The notes under the pieces were generated by a model. The model made no database searches and had not been told where the DNA came from. It was given only the letters and a program-made list of their open reading frames with translations. Below, piece by piece: positions 29,975 through 39,796 of a stretch of DNA of 64,000 bases (the stretch's first letter is position 1; the number at the start of each line of letters is the position of its first letter). The translations under genes and the position numbers were made by a program. The DNA comes from Yoonia sp. GPGPB17 (GTDB lineage: Bacteria > Pseudomonadota > Alphaproteobacteria > Rhodobacterales > Rhodobacteraceae): assembly GCF_037892195.1 (NCBI RefSeq), contig NZ_JATACI010000002.1:1364001-1428000 (forward strand), given 5' to 3'.

Positions 29975-29997
29975 CAAGAAAAACCTGGGAGAAAGAC

Positions 29998-30921
29998 ATG
30001 AAATTGAAATCGACGCTATCCGTACTGGCCGTAGTTGCTGCCGTACCTGCTTTTGCTGACTGCGACAGCATCACATTCTCAGACGTTGGCTGGACTGACA
30101 TTACAGCGACAACCGCAGCAACAACCGTTGTACTGGAAGCGCTTGGCTATGAGACCGACATCAAGGTGCTGTCCGTGCCCGTGACCTACATCTCGCTGGC
30201 AGAAGGTGATGTGGACATCTTCCTTGGCAACTGGATGCCCACAATGGAAGGTGACATCGCCCCGTATCGCGAGGCAGGCACCGTCGATACCGTGCGCGCG
30301 AACCTTGAAGGCGCGAAGTATACGCTGGCCGTGAACAAAGCCGCTGCCGACATGGGGATCGCCACCTTTGCGGATATCGCGGCGAATGCCGATGCGCTGG
30401 ATAGCAAGATCTTTGGGATTGAGCCGGGCAACGACGGCAACCGCCTGATCATGGATATGATCGCGGATGGTGCTTTTGGACTTGATGAGTTTGAAGTCGT
30501 CGAAAGCTCTGAGCAAGGCATGCTGGCACAGGTTGATCGGGCCTCGGGCCGAGATGAGCCAATTGTGTTCCTTGGGTGGGAGCCACACCCGATGAACGCG
30601 AACTTTGACATGTCCTACCTTGAAGGTGGCGATGATTGGTTTGGTCCAAACCTTGGTGGCGCGACTGTCTTTACCAACACGTCCGCTGGCTATGTCGAAA
30701 GCTGCCCGAACGTTGGCGCACTGCTGAACAATCTCGAATTCTCTCTTGCGATGGAGAACGAGATTATGGGCGCGATCCTCAACGATGGTGAAGACCCTGC
30801 CGATGCCGCGACCGCATGGCTGTCTGCCAATCCGGATGCGTTCATGGGCTGGCTTGACGGCGTGACCACCAAAGATGGTGGCGATGCTGTTGCTGCGGTG
30901 AAAGCGTCATTGGGCATGTAA
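29998..30921 (+). CDS. choX: Choline-binding periplasmic protein ChoX
   Basis: I choose ATG 29998 behind GGGAGAAAG, where a signal peptide ending PAFA-DC begins. The body of about 300 residues matches the OpuAC/ChoX type: [46 protein letters not shown] and [10 protein letters not shown], with the Trp and Asp residues that form the quaternary-amine cage. It delivers choline to ChoWV. A strong hairpin between choX and choW probably makes the binding protein more abundant than the membrane parts. Confidence 0.93.
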   Translation: MKLKSTLSVLAVVAAVPAFADCDSITFSDVGWTDITATTAATTVVLEALGYETDIKVLSVPVTYISLAEGDVDIFLGNWMPTMEGDIAPYREAGTVDTVRANLEGAKYTLAVNKAAADMGIATFADIAANADALDSKIFGIEPGNDGNRLIMDMIADGAFGLDEFEVVESSEQGMLAQVDRASGRDEPIVFLGWEPHPMNANFDMSYLEGGDDWFGPNLGGATVFTNTSAGYVESCPNVGALLNNLEFSLAMENEIMGAILNDGEDPADAATAWLSANPDAFMGWLDGVTTKDGGDAVAAVKASLGM

Positions 30922-30927
30922 GAAAGT

Positions 30928-30957
30928 GAAGCAGGCCCCGGTTTTGGGGCCTGCTTC
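30928..30957 (+). terminator. Perfect 12-pair hairpin between choX and choW
   Basis: GAAGCAGGCCCC pairs with GGGGCCTGCTTC around a 6-base loop, 7 bases after the choX stop. There is no T run, so it more likely protects or attenuates the message than ends it. Confidence 0.7.
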
Positions 30958-30979
30958 CGTTGAAGGGTGAAGGTGCGGC

Positions 30980-31812
30980 ATGGATTGGCTCACGGAAAAT
31001 AAAATCCCGATCGGGAAATGGGCGAAATCCGTTTTTGATTGGATGAACGCCAACCTTGGGTTCTTTTTTGATTGGTTGTCGGATGCGATGGAAGCACTGA
31101 TCGACGGGATTCTTTGGGTTCTGGAAACACCGCATCCGCTCTTTGTGATTGCTGCTTTTGCAGGGCTGACATGGGCTTTGCAACGCAACTGGAAAACACC
31201 GCTGTTTGTGGTGATTGGTTTTCTCTTCATCCTCAATCAGGACTATTGGGAAGAGACGATGCAGTCTTTGACGCTCGTCTTATCCGCTTGCGTGGTTTGC
31301 ATGGGCATTGGCGTGCCCATTGGCATCGCAGCGGCACACAGACCGCGCCTTTATCGTGCGATGGTGCCGGTGTTGGACCTGATGCAAACCCTCCCCACCT
31401 TTGTTTATCTGATCCCAGCAATTGTTTTCTTTGGCATCGGCATGGTGCCCGGATTGATCGCCACAGTGATCTTCGTGCTGCCCGCCCCGATCCGCTTGAC
31501 GTACCTTGGCGTGTCTTCAACGCCCACCCCCTGCTGGAAGCCGCACAGGCGTTTGGTGCCACAAAGAGCCAAGTCCTATTCAAAGTCGAACTGCCCTCAG
31601 CACTGCCGCAGATCATGGCAGGTTTGAACCAAACGATCATGCTGTCGCTGTCGATGGTTGTTATCGCGGCACTTGTTGGTGCAAGCGGGCTGGGCGTACC
31701 GGTGATCCGCGCGCTCAACACGGTGAATACATCGCTTGGCTTTGAGAGCGGCTTTGTCATCGTCGTTGTCGCGATCATGCTGGACCGTATGCTGCGGGTG
31801 AAGCAGAAATGA
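30980..31812 (+). CDS. choW: Choline ABC transporter permease ChoW, one frameshift
   Basis: The N-terminal half has three or four membrane helices (FVIAAFAGLTWAL, LVLSACVVCMGIGVPIGIAA) and LMQTLPTFVYLIPAIVFFGI of the ProW family; the second half has the EAA loop with LEAAQAFGATKSQVLFKVEL and GLNQTIMLSLSMVVIAALVG. The frame breaks at the CCC at 31523-31525; a fourth C gives GVSSTPHPLLEAAQ and about 277 residues. It forms the membrane channel with ChoV and ChoX. The stop overlaps the GFA gene as ATGA. Confidence 0.9.
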
Positions 31813-32225
31813 CCGTGATGAATGGAAGCTGCCATTGCGGCGCGGTGACGTTCACGGTGAAACTGTCAGATGGCATAGCGACGGCGCGGCGTTGTGACTG
31901 TTCGCTTTGCGCGCGGCGCGGTGCCGTTGCTGTTTCGGCGGCCAAAGAGGACATTACCTATACCGCCGGGCAAGACAACCTGACGCGCTATCAATTCAAT
32001 ACGAAGGTCGCGGCACATTATTTCTGCAAGACCTGCGGGATATACACGCATCACAACCGCCGCTCGAACACCGCAGAAATCGGTGTCAATCTGGCCTGCC
32101 TTGAGGGGCAGACGCCCTTCCTGTCCGAGGTCATCGTGAACGACGGTCAGAACCATCCCAAGGATGTCGGCCGAGACGGCATTGTCGGTGTCCTACGCTT
32201 TGAACGAATGGAGGGTGTGGAATGA
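31809..32225 (+). CDS. GFA/CENP-V family zinc protein inside the choline transporter operon
   Basis: The protein has 138 residues with the Cys pattern of glutathione-dependent formaldehyde-activating (Gfa-like) proteins: SCHCGAVTF, CDCSLCARRGA and YFCKTCGIYTHHNRRSN. The fold binds two zinc ions. ATGA overlaps tie it to choW before and choV after, so it is made with the transporter. Choline and betaine breakdown releases one-carbon units as formaldehyde, so a detoxifying role is possible, but no activity is proven for most members. Confidence 0.88.
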   Translation: MTVMNGSCHCGAVTFTVKLSDGIATARRCDCSLCARRGAVAVSAAKEDITYTAGQDNLTRYQFNTKVAAHYFCKTCGIYTHHNRRSNTAEIGVNLACLEGQTPFLSEVIVNDGQNHPKDVGRDGIVGVLRFERMEGVE

Positions 32226-33228
32226 ATGCCGTCGAATTTGACAATGTCTCGATCGTGTTTGGGGCCAAGCCCGAGACCGCCCTGCCTTTGATGGATCAGG
32301 GGTTGGAGCGTCCGGAAATCCGCGAGAAGACCGACCAGATTTTGGGCGTGCATAACTGCTCGCTTGATGTCGAGGTCGGCGAAATCCTGGTGCTGATGGG
32401 CCTGTCCGGCTCTGGCAAATCGACGTTGCTGCGCGCCGTGAACGGTCTGAACCCGGTGATCCGGGGCGAAGTCCGATCCACGACGGCGATTGGAGTTGCA
32501 GTGTCGGCAACAGCTCCGCCAATGATCTGCGCCGGGTGCGCCGCGAATGCGTGTCGATGGTGTTTCAGCAGTTTGGCCTGCTGCCGTGGCGCACCGTACG
32601 TGATAACGTCGGCCTTGGTCTCGAACTGGGCGGGATGGAGAAGACGGCGCGGATCAAACGTGTCGATCAGGAATTAGAAATGGTTGGCTTGGCAGATCGC
32701 GCCGATGCGTTGGTGGGCGAGCTGTCCGGTGGTATGCAACAGCGCGTGGGACTTGCGCGCGCCTTTGCCACCGACGCGCCCATCCTGCTGATGGACGAAC
32801 CCTTCTCAGCCCTCGATCCTTTGATCCGGACACGCCTGCAGGACGAGCTGCTGGAGCTGCAAAAGGAACGCGGACGGACGATTATCTTTGTGAGCCATGA
32901 CCTTGATGAAGCTTTCAAGATCGGCAATCGCATCGCGATTATGGAGGGCGGCAGGATCGTACAATGCGGCACGCCGCGCGATATCTTTACTGATCCCGCC
33001 AATGAATATGTAGCCGATTTCGTGGCCCATATGAACCCGCTTGGCGTGCTGACCGCACGCGATGTGATGACGCAAGGCGCCTCGAATGGCCCGACGATTG
33101 ACGTAGAAACGCCAGTCCAAGACATTATTCATGGCATCGATGCTGCCGGTTTACAGGTGAGTGAGGATGGCCAGACCATTGGCGTCGTGACCCAAGCGTC
33201 GCTCTTGGCGCGTCTCAGCCCGAGCTGA
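32222..33228 (+). CDS. choV: Choline ABC transporter ATPase ChoV, one frameshift
   Basis: The ATG at 32222 follows GGAGGGTG. The Walker A GLSGSGKST is at residues 60-68; VFQQFGLLPWRTVRDNV holds the Q loop, ELSGGMQQRVGLARA the signature and ILLMDEPFSALDP Walker B. A CBS-like C-terminal domain follows, as in ProV/OpuAA. The frame breaks near 32473-32477 (GTCCGATCCAC): one base is missing between NPVIRGEV and HDGDWSC. This is not a homopolymer. Corrected length is about 336 residues. Confidence 0.9.
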
Positions 33229-33243
33229 AATTTCTGCACTTAG

Positions 33244-34146
33244 TCAGACTTTTGTTGCATGCGTCGCAGGGGTTACGTTGCGCCGCGCGACAGCCTCGCG
33301 CCATGTGATAAAGCTGACAGATGCCATGATCACCGCGCCACCCAAGATCACCCATCCGTCCACCGCCTCTCCGAAGACGACCGCACCTAAAAGAACCGCC
33401 CAGACCAATTGCAGGAATGTGACCGGTTGCGTCACCGTCAGTGGTGCAGCGGCAAAGGCCAGTGTCATGGAATAATGTCCTGCGGTGGCAAAACAGGCCA
33501 CAAGGAAAAGCCAGCCCAGCTGCGGCAACGTGGGTGTCACCCATACCGCCAAGGCGAACGGCGCCAAACCAATAGTCACGGTTATCGACAACATGCCGAC
33601 AACAACGGGAGCAGAGACTTCGCCCGACAGTTGCTTGGCAATCAGGTACCCAGCGGCAAAGCAGACGGCTGTGGCGAGCATCGCAATATGGCCAATCTCC
33701 ACTTCCTTCACGCCGGGGCGAAGGATGATCATCGCCCCGACCAAGGCCATAATCACCGCCGCCAACCGACGCGGCGGCAGTCGCTCACCAAGAAACAGCG
33801 CGGCGCCAAGCGACACATAGACCGGCGAGAGGTAGTTCATCGCTGTGACTTCCGCGATTGGGATGCGCGCCATGGCAAAGAACCACAGGATCACGGCGAG
33901 CGTATGTACCAGACCCCGCGCCCAGAAGAGTTTTTTCTGTCGCCCCGTCAGATGCGCGGCCATGATCGGTTTGATCATCGGCAGCAGAAACACCAGCCCC
34001 AGAACATAGCGCAAAAACGCCGCCTGCGCCGCTGGCACGTCATCACCGACGTGTTTGACCACCGCCGTGACGGCGACGAACATCAAACCGGTGAACAGCA
34101 TCCAGAAGATGCCAACGATCGGTCGGGATTGCGATTGGGTTTCCAT
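33244..34146 (-). CDS. EamA-family (DMT) transporter
   Basis: From ATG 34146 the protein has 300 residues and ten predicted membrane helices in two EamA repeats, with FLRYVLGLVFLLPM and AEVTAMNYLSPVYVSLGAAL in the first and TVTQPVTFLQLVWAVLLG in the second. These are drug/metabolite exporters of unknown substrate. An in-frame upstream start would add 13 residues without a good ribosome site. It is convergent with choV and divergent from ymdB. Confidence 0.88.
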   Translation of the reverse strand: METQSQSRPIVGIFWMLFTGLMFVAVTAVVKHVGDDVPAAQAAFLRYVLGLVFLLPMIKPIMAAHLTGRQKKLFWARGLVHTLAVILWFFAMARIPIAEVTAMNYLSPVYVSLGAALFLGERLPPRRLAAVIMALVGAMIILRPGVKEVEIGHIAMLATAVCFAAGYLIAKQLSGEVSAPVVVGMLSITVTIGLAPFALAVWVTPTLPQLGWLFLVACFATAGHYSMTLAFAAAPLTVTQPVTFLQLVWAVLLGAVVFGEAVDGWVILGGAVIMASVSFITWREAVARRNVTPATHATKV

Positions 34147-34232
34147 GCACCATCCGTCGCACCAAGACCGCCCAAGTGCAAGCACACAGAAACCGCTGGA
34201 TGAAGCCTTGCGTTCCCCGTAACAACACAGAC

Positions 34233-35048
34233 ATGAAGATACTCTTTCTTGGCGATGTCATGGGCCGCTCCGGGCGTGCCGCGATTACCACCCACCTGCC
34301 CCGTTTGCGCGACGCATGGAAGCTGGATTTTGTCGTCGTGAACGGCGAAAACGCGACCTCTGGCATGGGCTTGTCAGGCGATCATGCCAATATACTGCTG
34401 GATGCAGGTGCCGATGTTGTCACCCTTGGTGATCACGCCTTCGATCAGAAAGACATGCTGACTTTCATCGAAAAAGAACAGCGGATCATCCGTCCGATGA
34501 ACTATTCCAAAGCCGCCCCCGGCGTTGGCGCGCGCGTGTTCAACGCACCGGGCGGGCGCAAGGTGCTGGTGGCGCAAGTTTTGGGTCAAGTCTTTATGAA
34601 GCGCCCGTTTGACGACCCCTTTTCAGCGCTTGATACGGTCCTGCGCCAATACCCCATGGGCGGTCAGGTCGCAGCCAGTCTGATTGATATCCATTGTGAG
34701 GCGACGTCTGAGAAAATGGCCACCGGCCATTTCTGCGACGGGCGCGCGAGCATTGTTGTCGGCACACACACCCATGTGCCCACAGGTGATGCGATGATCT
34801 TGCCCGGTGGCACGGCCTATATGACCGATGCGGGCATGTGCGGCGACTACAATTCTGTCATCGGGATGGAGAAGGCCGAGCCGATGCGGCGCTTTATCAC
34901 CGGGATGCCAAAGTCCCGCTTTACCCCTGCGGCGGATGAGGCGACACTGTCTGGCCTCTATGTCGAGACGGACAATCTGACCGGCAAAGCGGTGAAAGTC
35001 GCCATGGTCCGCCAAGGTGGGCGGTTGTCGCAAACGGGGCCTGCATGA
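34233..35048 (+). CDS. ymdB: YmdB-family metallophosphoesterase
   Basis: The protein has 271 residues and starts KILFLGDVMGRSG with the first metal ligand; NGENATSGMG, LGDHAFDQKD, IDIHCEATSEK and GTHTHVPTGDA complete the YmdB metal site. Family members hydrolyse 2',3'-cyclic nucleotides and affect sporulation or biofilm switching in Bacillus; the role in alphaproteobacteria is not settled. In this group it often sits near yebC and 5-formyl-THF cyclo-ligase, as here. No clear ribosome site precedes the ATG. Its stop overlaps the next start as ATGA. Confidence 0.92.
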   Translation: MKILFLGDVMGRSGRAAITTHLPRLRDAWKLDFVVVNGENATSGMGLSGDHANILLDAGADVVTLGDHAFDQKDMLTFIEKEQRIIRPMNYSKAAPGVGARVFNAPGGRKVLVAQVLGQVFMKRPFDDPFSALDTVLRQYPMGGQVAASLIDIHCEATSEKMATGHFCDGRASIVVGTHTHVPTGDAMILPGGTAYMTDAGMCGDYNSVIGMEKAEPMRRFITGMPKSRFTPAADEATLSGLYVETDNLTGKAVKVAMVRQGGRLSQTGPA

Positions 35049-35965
35049 AGACGGACCGCCTGCAGCTGACAGGATTCCTGTTGCTGCTGGGATGCGGATG
35101 GGGGCTGACACAGCCGCTGATCAAGATCACGGTCAGCGCAGGCTACCAGCCCTTTGGCATTGTTTTCTGGCAGATGTTGATTGGTGCAGCGCTGCTAGGC
35201 ACGCTGCGATGGCGACAAATGGGGCGGATGCCTTTCACTGTCAAAACGCTGGCTGTCTGGCTGATGATCGCAACCATCGGCACGCTGATCCCCGGCTACA
35301 CCAGCTTTCGCGCAGCCTTTCACTTGCCATCCGGCATCATGTCCATTGTGATCGCGACAATCCCGATGATGGCCTTCCCGATTGCCTTGGCTTTGGGTAA
35401 TGATCGCTTTTCTTTGCGCCGCTTGGGCGGGCTCTGCCTGGGCCTGATCGGCGTCGGCTTGATCGCCCTGCCCGAGGCCAGCTTGCCCGAACGCGCGATG
35501 ATCGCCTTTCTGCCATTGGCGCTTGTGGCCCCGTTTTGCTACGCCTGTGAGGGAAATATCGTGGCGCGGTGGGGCACCGCCGGGCTTGATCCGTTTCAGG
35601 TGCTCTTTGGTGCGTCAGCCATCGGCACGGTGATCGCGCTGCCACTGGCGGTCGGTTCAGGGCAGTTCTTCGTTCCGCAATCGCCCTTCATTCTTGCTGA
35701 TTTCACGATGCTGCTCAGCTCCATTGTGCATGTCCTTGTTTACTCTGGCTATGTCTGGCTGATCGCCCGGGCGGGGTCCGTTTTTGCGGGCCAAGTCAGT
35801 TATGTCGTGACCGGGTCAGGTGTGTTTTGGGCCATGCTCCTGCTGGGAGAAACCTACAGCCTTTGGATTTGGGCCGCACTGGCGTGTATGGCCGTGGGCC
35901 TTAGCCTTGTGCAGCCGCGGGTTGCCGATCCGGCACCCTTGGGCGACACTCGCGCCCATGGATAA
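35045..35965 (+). CDS. EamA-family (DMT) transporter
   Basis: The protein has 306 residues and ten predicted helices. It starts with GFLLLLGCGWGLTQPLIKIT and has FRAAFHLPSGIMSIVIATIP at the end of the first repeat and GQVSYVVTGSGVFWAMLLLGE in the second. It differs strongly from the other EamA protein, so they are not recent duplicates. Coupled to ymdB by a 4-base overlap and to the SLC13 gene by an 8-base overlap: a three-gene unit. Substrate unknown. Confidence 0.88.
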   Translation: MKTDRLQLTGFLLLLGCGWGLTQPLIKITVSAGYQPFGIVFWQMLIGAALLGTLRWRQMGRMPFTVKTLAVWLMIATIGTLIPGYTSFRAAFHLPSGIMSIVIATIPMMAFPIALALGNDRFSLRRLGGLCLGLIGVGLIALPEASLPERAMIAFLPLALVAPFCYACEGNIVARWGTAGLDPFQVLFGASAIGTVIALPLAVGSGQFFVPQSPFILADFTMLLSSIVHVLVYSGYVWLIARAGSVFAGQVSYVVTGSGVFWAMLLLGETYSLWIWAALACMAVGLSLVQPRVADPAPLGDTRAHG

Positions 35966-37739
35966 TCTGTTCCCGCTGACACAAACACAAAGCGCGATCC
36001 TCACGATGGCCGTCGTGCTGGGCATGTTCCTGATGTTCCTGCGCGAGGTCTTTCCAACCGAAGTCGTGGCCATGATCGGCGTTTCAATCCTGCTGATCAC
36101 AGGTGTTCTGCCCTATGAGGCCGCCGTCATGGCACTGGCGAACCCTGCCCCTTGGACGATCGCGGCGATGTTCATCATCGTCGGTGCCTTGGTCCGCACC
36201 GGCGCACTGAATGCCATGACGCAAGTTGCTGAGCGACAGGCGAAGGTCAGCCCGGCGCGGGCAATTGGTGGTGGTTTGCTGTTTGTGGCCATTGCCAGCG
36301 CGATCATGAACAACACGCCCTTGGTCGTCGTCATGATCCCCGTCTTTGTGCAATTGGCGCGCACCTTGGGCACATCGGCGTCCAAACTGCTGATCCCGCT
36401 GAGCTATGCGGCCATTGTCGGCGGCACCATGACGCTATTGGGCACCTCGACCAACCTCTTGGTCGACGGGGTCGCGCGGACGTCGGGGCTGGAGCCTTTC
36501 GGCATTCTGGAAATCTTTCCGATCGGCGTTGTGGTCGTGCTTTGGACGTTTACATACCTGTATTTCATGGCCCCGCGTCTGCTGCCGGATCGGCAAAGCA
36601 TGGCAACGATGCTGTCGGATCGCTCCAAAAAGAAGTTCTTTTCCGAGGCCGTCATCCCGCCCGACAGCAATCTGATTGGGCGCGAAGTGATCACTGTTCA
36701 ACTGTTCAAACGCGACGGCGTGCGCCTGATCGACGTGGTGCGCGGGGATACCTCACTACGACGCAATCTGAAGGCTGTCACTTTGCAGGTTGGCGACCGT
36801 GTCGTGTTACGCACGGAAATGACAGAACTTTTGTCCTTGCAGACCAACAAGGAGTTGCGCCGCGTCGACCAGCTTTCCGCGGTTGAGACGACAACTGTTG
36901 AGGTACTGATTACACCGAATTGCAAGATGGTCAGCAGGCGGTTGGGCTCAATGCGGTTGCGTCGGCGCTACGCCGTCTATCCACTGGCGGTGCATCGGCG
37001 GGATGCAAACATCAGTGCGCAAATTGACGATATCATCGTGAAAGTCGGTGATACGCTGCTGCTGGAAGGCGCACCTGAAGACATACAGCGATTGGCCGAG
37101 GACATGAACCTTGGCGATGTGTCCGAACCTTCGCAACGCGCCTACCGCCGTGGGCATGCGCCAGTCGCGATTGGCGTGCTGTTGGGCGTTGTCACACTGG
37201 CCGCCTTGGGCGTCGCCCCGATCCTGATGCTCGCGATGATTGGCGTGACAGTTGTCCTGATGACCAAGTGCATCGACGCGGAAGAGGCATTTTCATATGT
37301 AGACGGCCGCTTGCTCGCGTTGATCTTCGCGATGCTGGGTGTCGGGTCCGCGCTACAATCCTCGGGCGCGGTGGGGATCATTGCAGATACACTTTCGCCC
37401 GTCATGCTGGTGCTGCCGCCCTTCTTCGTCGTTCTGGCGGTTTATCTGCTGTCCAGTATCCTGACCGAGCTGGTATCGAACAACGCCGTGGCCGTGGTAA
37501 TGACACCGATCGCGATTGGCCTGGCCAGTGCGCTTGGTGTTGATCCAAGGCCCTTAGTGGTTGCCGTTATGATTGCAGCGAGCGCGAGTTTTGCAACGCC
37601 GATTGGGTATCAAACGAATACGCTGGTCTATGGCCCGGGTGGATATCGGTTCTCTGACTTTCTGAAGTTTGGTATCCCGTTGAACCTGTCGCTGGCACCG
37701 CTGGTTTCCTTTGTGATCCCCTTTGTCTGGCCGCTCTAG
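35958..37739 (+). CDS. SLC13-type transporter with two RCK_C (TrkA_C) domains
   Basis: I choose ATG 35958. The protein has 593 residues: about six N-terminal helices with SAIMNNTPLVVVMIPVFVQL and GGTMTLLGTSTNLLVDG (the SNT-like substrate motif), then two cytosolic TrkA_C domains at about 215-380 (GREVITVQLFKRDGV; LGSMRLRRRYAVYPLAVHRR), then a second membrane half with SNNAVAVVMTPIAIGLA and FATPIGYQTNTLVYGPGGY. This plan is found in sulfate and other anion:Na+ symporters of proteobacteria. The ion is not determined by sequence. Confidence 0.9.
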   Translation: MDNLFPLTQTQSAILTMAVVLGMFLMFLREVFPTEVVAMIGVSILLITGVLPYEAAVMALANPAPWTIAAMFIIVGALVRTGALNAMTQVAERQAKVSPARAIGGGLLFVAIASAIMNNTPLVVVMIPVFVQLARTLGTSASKLLIPLSYAAIVGGTMTLLGTSTNLLVDGVARTSGLEPFGILEIFPIGVVVVLWTFTYLYFMAPRLLPDRQSMATMLSDRSKKKFFSEAVIPPDSNLIGREVITVQLFKRDGVRLIDVVRGDTSLRRNLKAVTLQVGDRVVLRTEMTELLSLQTNKELRRVDQLSAVETTTVEVLITPNCKMVSRRLGSMRLRRRYAVYPLAVHRRDANISAQIDDIIVKVGDTLLLEGAPEDIQRLAEDMNLGDVSEPSQRAYRRGHAPVAIGVLLGVVTLAALGVAPILMLAMIGVTVVLMTKCIDAEEAFSYVDGRLLALIFAMLGVGSALQSSGAVGIIADTLSPVMLVLPPFFVVLAVYLLSSILTELVSNNAVAVVMTPIAIGLASALGVDPRPLVVAVMIAASASFATPIGYQTNTLVYGPGGYRFSDFLKFGIPLNLSLAPLVSFVIPFVWPL

Positions 37740-37811
37740 CCGGGGTTGCGGGTGCCGGGCCCCATGCCGTATAGAGACGCAGATTAACGCGATACAAGAC
37801 GAGGTTTTCTG

Positions 37812-38561
37812 ATGGCTGGCCACTCCAAATGGGCGAATATTCAGCACCGCAAAGGACGGCAGGACAAACTGCGCTCCAAGCTGTTTTCCAAGCTGGCTAA
37901 GGAAATCACAGTTGCCGCCAAGATGGGCGACCCGGACCCCGATAAGAACCCGCGCCTGCGTCTGGCTGTGAAAGAAGCCAAATCCAGCTCAGTGCCCAAG
38001 GATGTGATCGATCGTGCGATCAAGAAATCCCAAGGTGGTGATGCCGAGAACTATGACGAAATTCGCTATGAGGGCTATGGCCCGAATGGTGTGGCGGTGA
38101 TTGTCGAGGCGATGACGGATAACCGCAATCGCACCGCATCAACTGTCCGTTCAACATTTTCCAAGAATGGCGGGAACCTGGGCGAGACCGGTTCTGTTGG
38201 CTTCATGTTCGACCGCAAGGGCGAGGTGGTTTATCCCGCATCCGTTGCCGACGCCGATACCGTGATGATGGCCGCGATTGAAGCCGGTGCCGAAGATGTG
38301 CAAAGCGATGACGACAACCATGTCATCTATTGCGCCGATACAGACCTGAACGACGTCTCCAACGCGCTAGAGGCAGAATTGGGCGAGTCAGGATCGACCA
38401 AGCTGATATGGAAACCCAATATGACAACCGAGTTGGATGTCGAAGGGCTGACCAAGCTGATGAAGCTGCTGGATACGCTGGAAGAGGACGACGATGTGCA
38501 GCGCGTGACAGCGAACTTTGAAGCCTCGGACGAGGTAATGGCGGCTTTTGCGGAAAGCTAG
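37812..38561 (+). CDS. yebC: YebC/TACO1-family protein
   Basis: The protein has 249 residues and starts [17 protein letters not shown], the family hallmark; the middle shows [20 protein letters not shown] and the [21 protein letters not shown] segment. YebC proteins bind ribosomes and help translate proline runs, and some act as transcription factors. A GAGG box stands 9 bases before the ATG. Its stop overlaps that of the convergent membrane protein gene in CTAG. Confidence 0.97.
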   Translation: MAGHSKWANIQHRKGRQDKLRSKLFSKLAKEITVAAKMGDPDPDKNPRLRLAVKEAKSSSVPKDVIDRAIKKSQGGDAENYDEIRYEGYGPNGVAVIVEAMTDNRNRTASTVRSTFSKNGGNLGETGSVGFMFDRKGEVVYPASVADADTVMMAAIEAGAEDVQSDDDNHVIYCADTDLNDVSNALEAELGESGSTKLIWKPNMTTELDVEGLTKLMKLLDTLEEDDDVQRVTANFEASDEVMAAFAES

Positions 38562-39261
38562 GACTTCATCGCGCGGCGGTACTGCCTTGCTGTGGCTTCC
38601 GCCAGTAGCGCGTGACCTGCAATGGCAGGGTGTGCTGTCCATAAGAACTTGAGCGCCTCGGTATAACCGGCGAAGCTTGCGGGCAATTTGAGTTTTCGTC
38701 CGTCCTCGAACGTCAAAATGACCCCTGCGCCCAGTGTCTTGCCCAGCTTTTCGACACCTGCAATATCCGATGTGCGAAATTTGCGTCTAAAGCTTAGCCA
38801 AACCGCTTGTGGACGATTTGGTAATCATCCAGCTCGATCCGGGTTAAAAGACCAAACAACGTCCAGACACCCAACAAAACGAAACCGATGCCAACCGCAA
38901 AGGCAAAGTAGTTTTCGGGTGTTTGTCCCTCGACCTCCTGTAAGACGACACACCACATAAAGGCCGCCAAGGCCCCAAAGAACCCCATCGCCAAAACAAT
39001 GCCAAACAGCCCGCTTTTGACCGGTTTGAGAACAAGGATGGTCTGCACCCCGATGCCGATGTCATGGATGCGCTTGGCTTCACCGGCGGGCTGAACAACC
39101 CCACCAAATTGCGCGCGCTGCGAGGTGGTGAGTACACGGCGGACGAGCTTGCCCTGCACCCAATAGAGCGGGATCAGGATCAGCAAAGCGATGAACAGAA
39201 CGCCTGGGTTCTGCCAGAGGAAATTCAAAGCTTGCACCTGATTTTGCAACCATTCGATCAT
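38558..39261 (-). CDS. Membrane protein with cytosolic C-terminal domain, one frameshift
   Basis: The first 155 residues hold three membrane helices ([59 protein letters not shown]). The frame then stops at FG, but in the next frame it continues through [32 protein letters not shown] and [14 protein letters not shown] to a TAG at 38558. One more T in the TTT at about 38813 joins both parts into about 234 residues. It precedes the cyclo-ligase gene's stop by a 4-base overlap. I do not recognise a family; the soluble end is reminiscent of a PH-like domain, which is a guess. Confidence 0.65.
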
Positions 39262-39796
39262 GGGGTGATCACCCCTTGCTCTGTCACGATCAGATCAAGA
39301 GGTTGATCTGTTGGTTCCAGTGGCAAGTCTTCATCTTCCTGCGCGGTATAAGCGAAACCAATAGCCATGGTTGGTTGTGCGGCACGCAGCTTTTCAAGTG
39401 TCCGGTCATAGAACCCCCCACCGTAGCCCAAGCGGCCGCCGCGACGGTCGAAGGCCACCAAGGGCACGATCACGATTTGCGGGGTCATCCAATCCCCTGC
39501 CTCCGGGATCATTGCGCCGAATTCACCCTTCACCAGCGCGCAATCAGGCTCCCATGTGCGGAACTTGAGCGGTTGCCCTGCCCCGATAATGACAGGCACG
39601 CCCACCGGGCCGTGGGCTGCGGCCTCCGCCATCGCGGGTGTCGGATCGATCTCGGTCCGCATCGCCATATAACCCCCAACGGCACGCCGCGGTGACCGGC
39701 AAGCACTTCGCTGAGGTAGCCAGCGGTCGCCGCATTGGGGCGATGAGCCGCTTTGCGGCGCGCAAAGGCCGCGGTACGGGCGGCGGATTTGTCCAT
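39258..39796 (-). CDS. ygfA: 5-formyltetrahydrofolate cyclo-ligase, one frameshift
   Basis: From ATG 39796 (sharing its A with the mgtE stop) the product reads MDKSAARTAAFARRKAAH, LSEVLAGHRGVPL and, after a shift, GYMAMRTEIDPTPAM, PGVPVIIGAG-type strand, RRGGRLGYGGGFYDRTLE and [16 protein letters not shown]. The YGGGFYDR segment is the family signature. The break is the five-C run (map 39673-39677; one more base needed). Corrected length about 180 residues. It makes 5,10-methenyl-THF from 5-formyl-THF with ATP. Confidence 0.88.

Noticed and set aside
33409..34203. 264-residue open frame on the plus strand
   Set aside because: Antisense to the EamA transporter; Arg, His and Gln-rich shadow.
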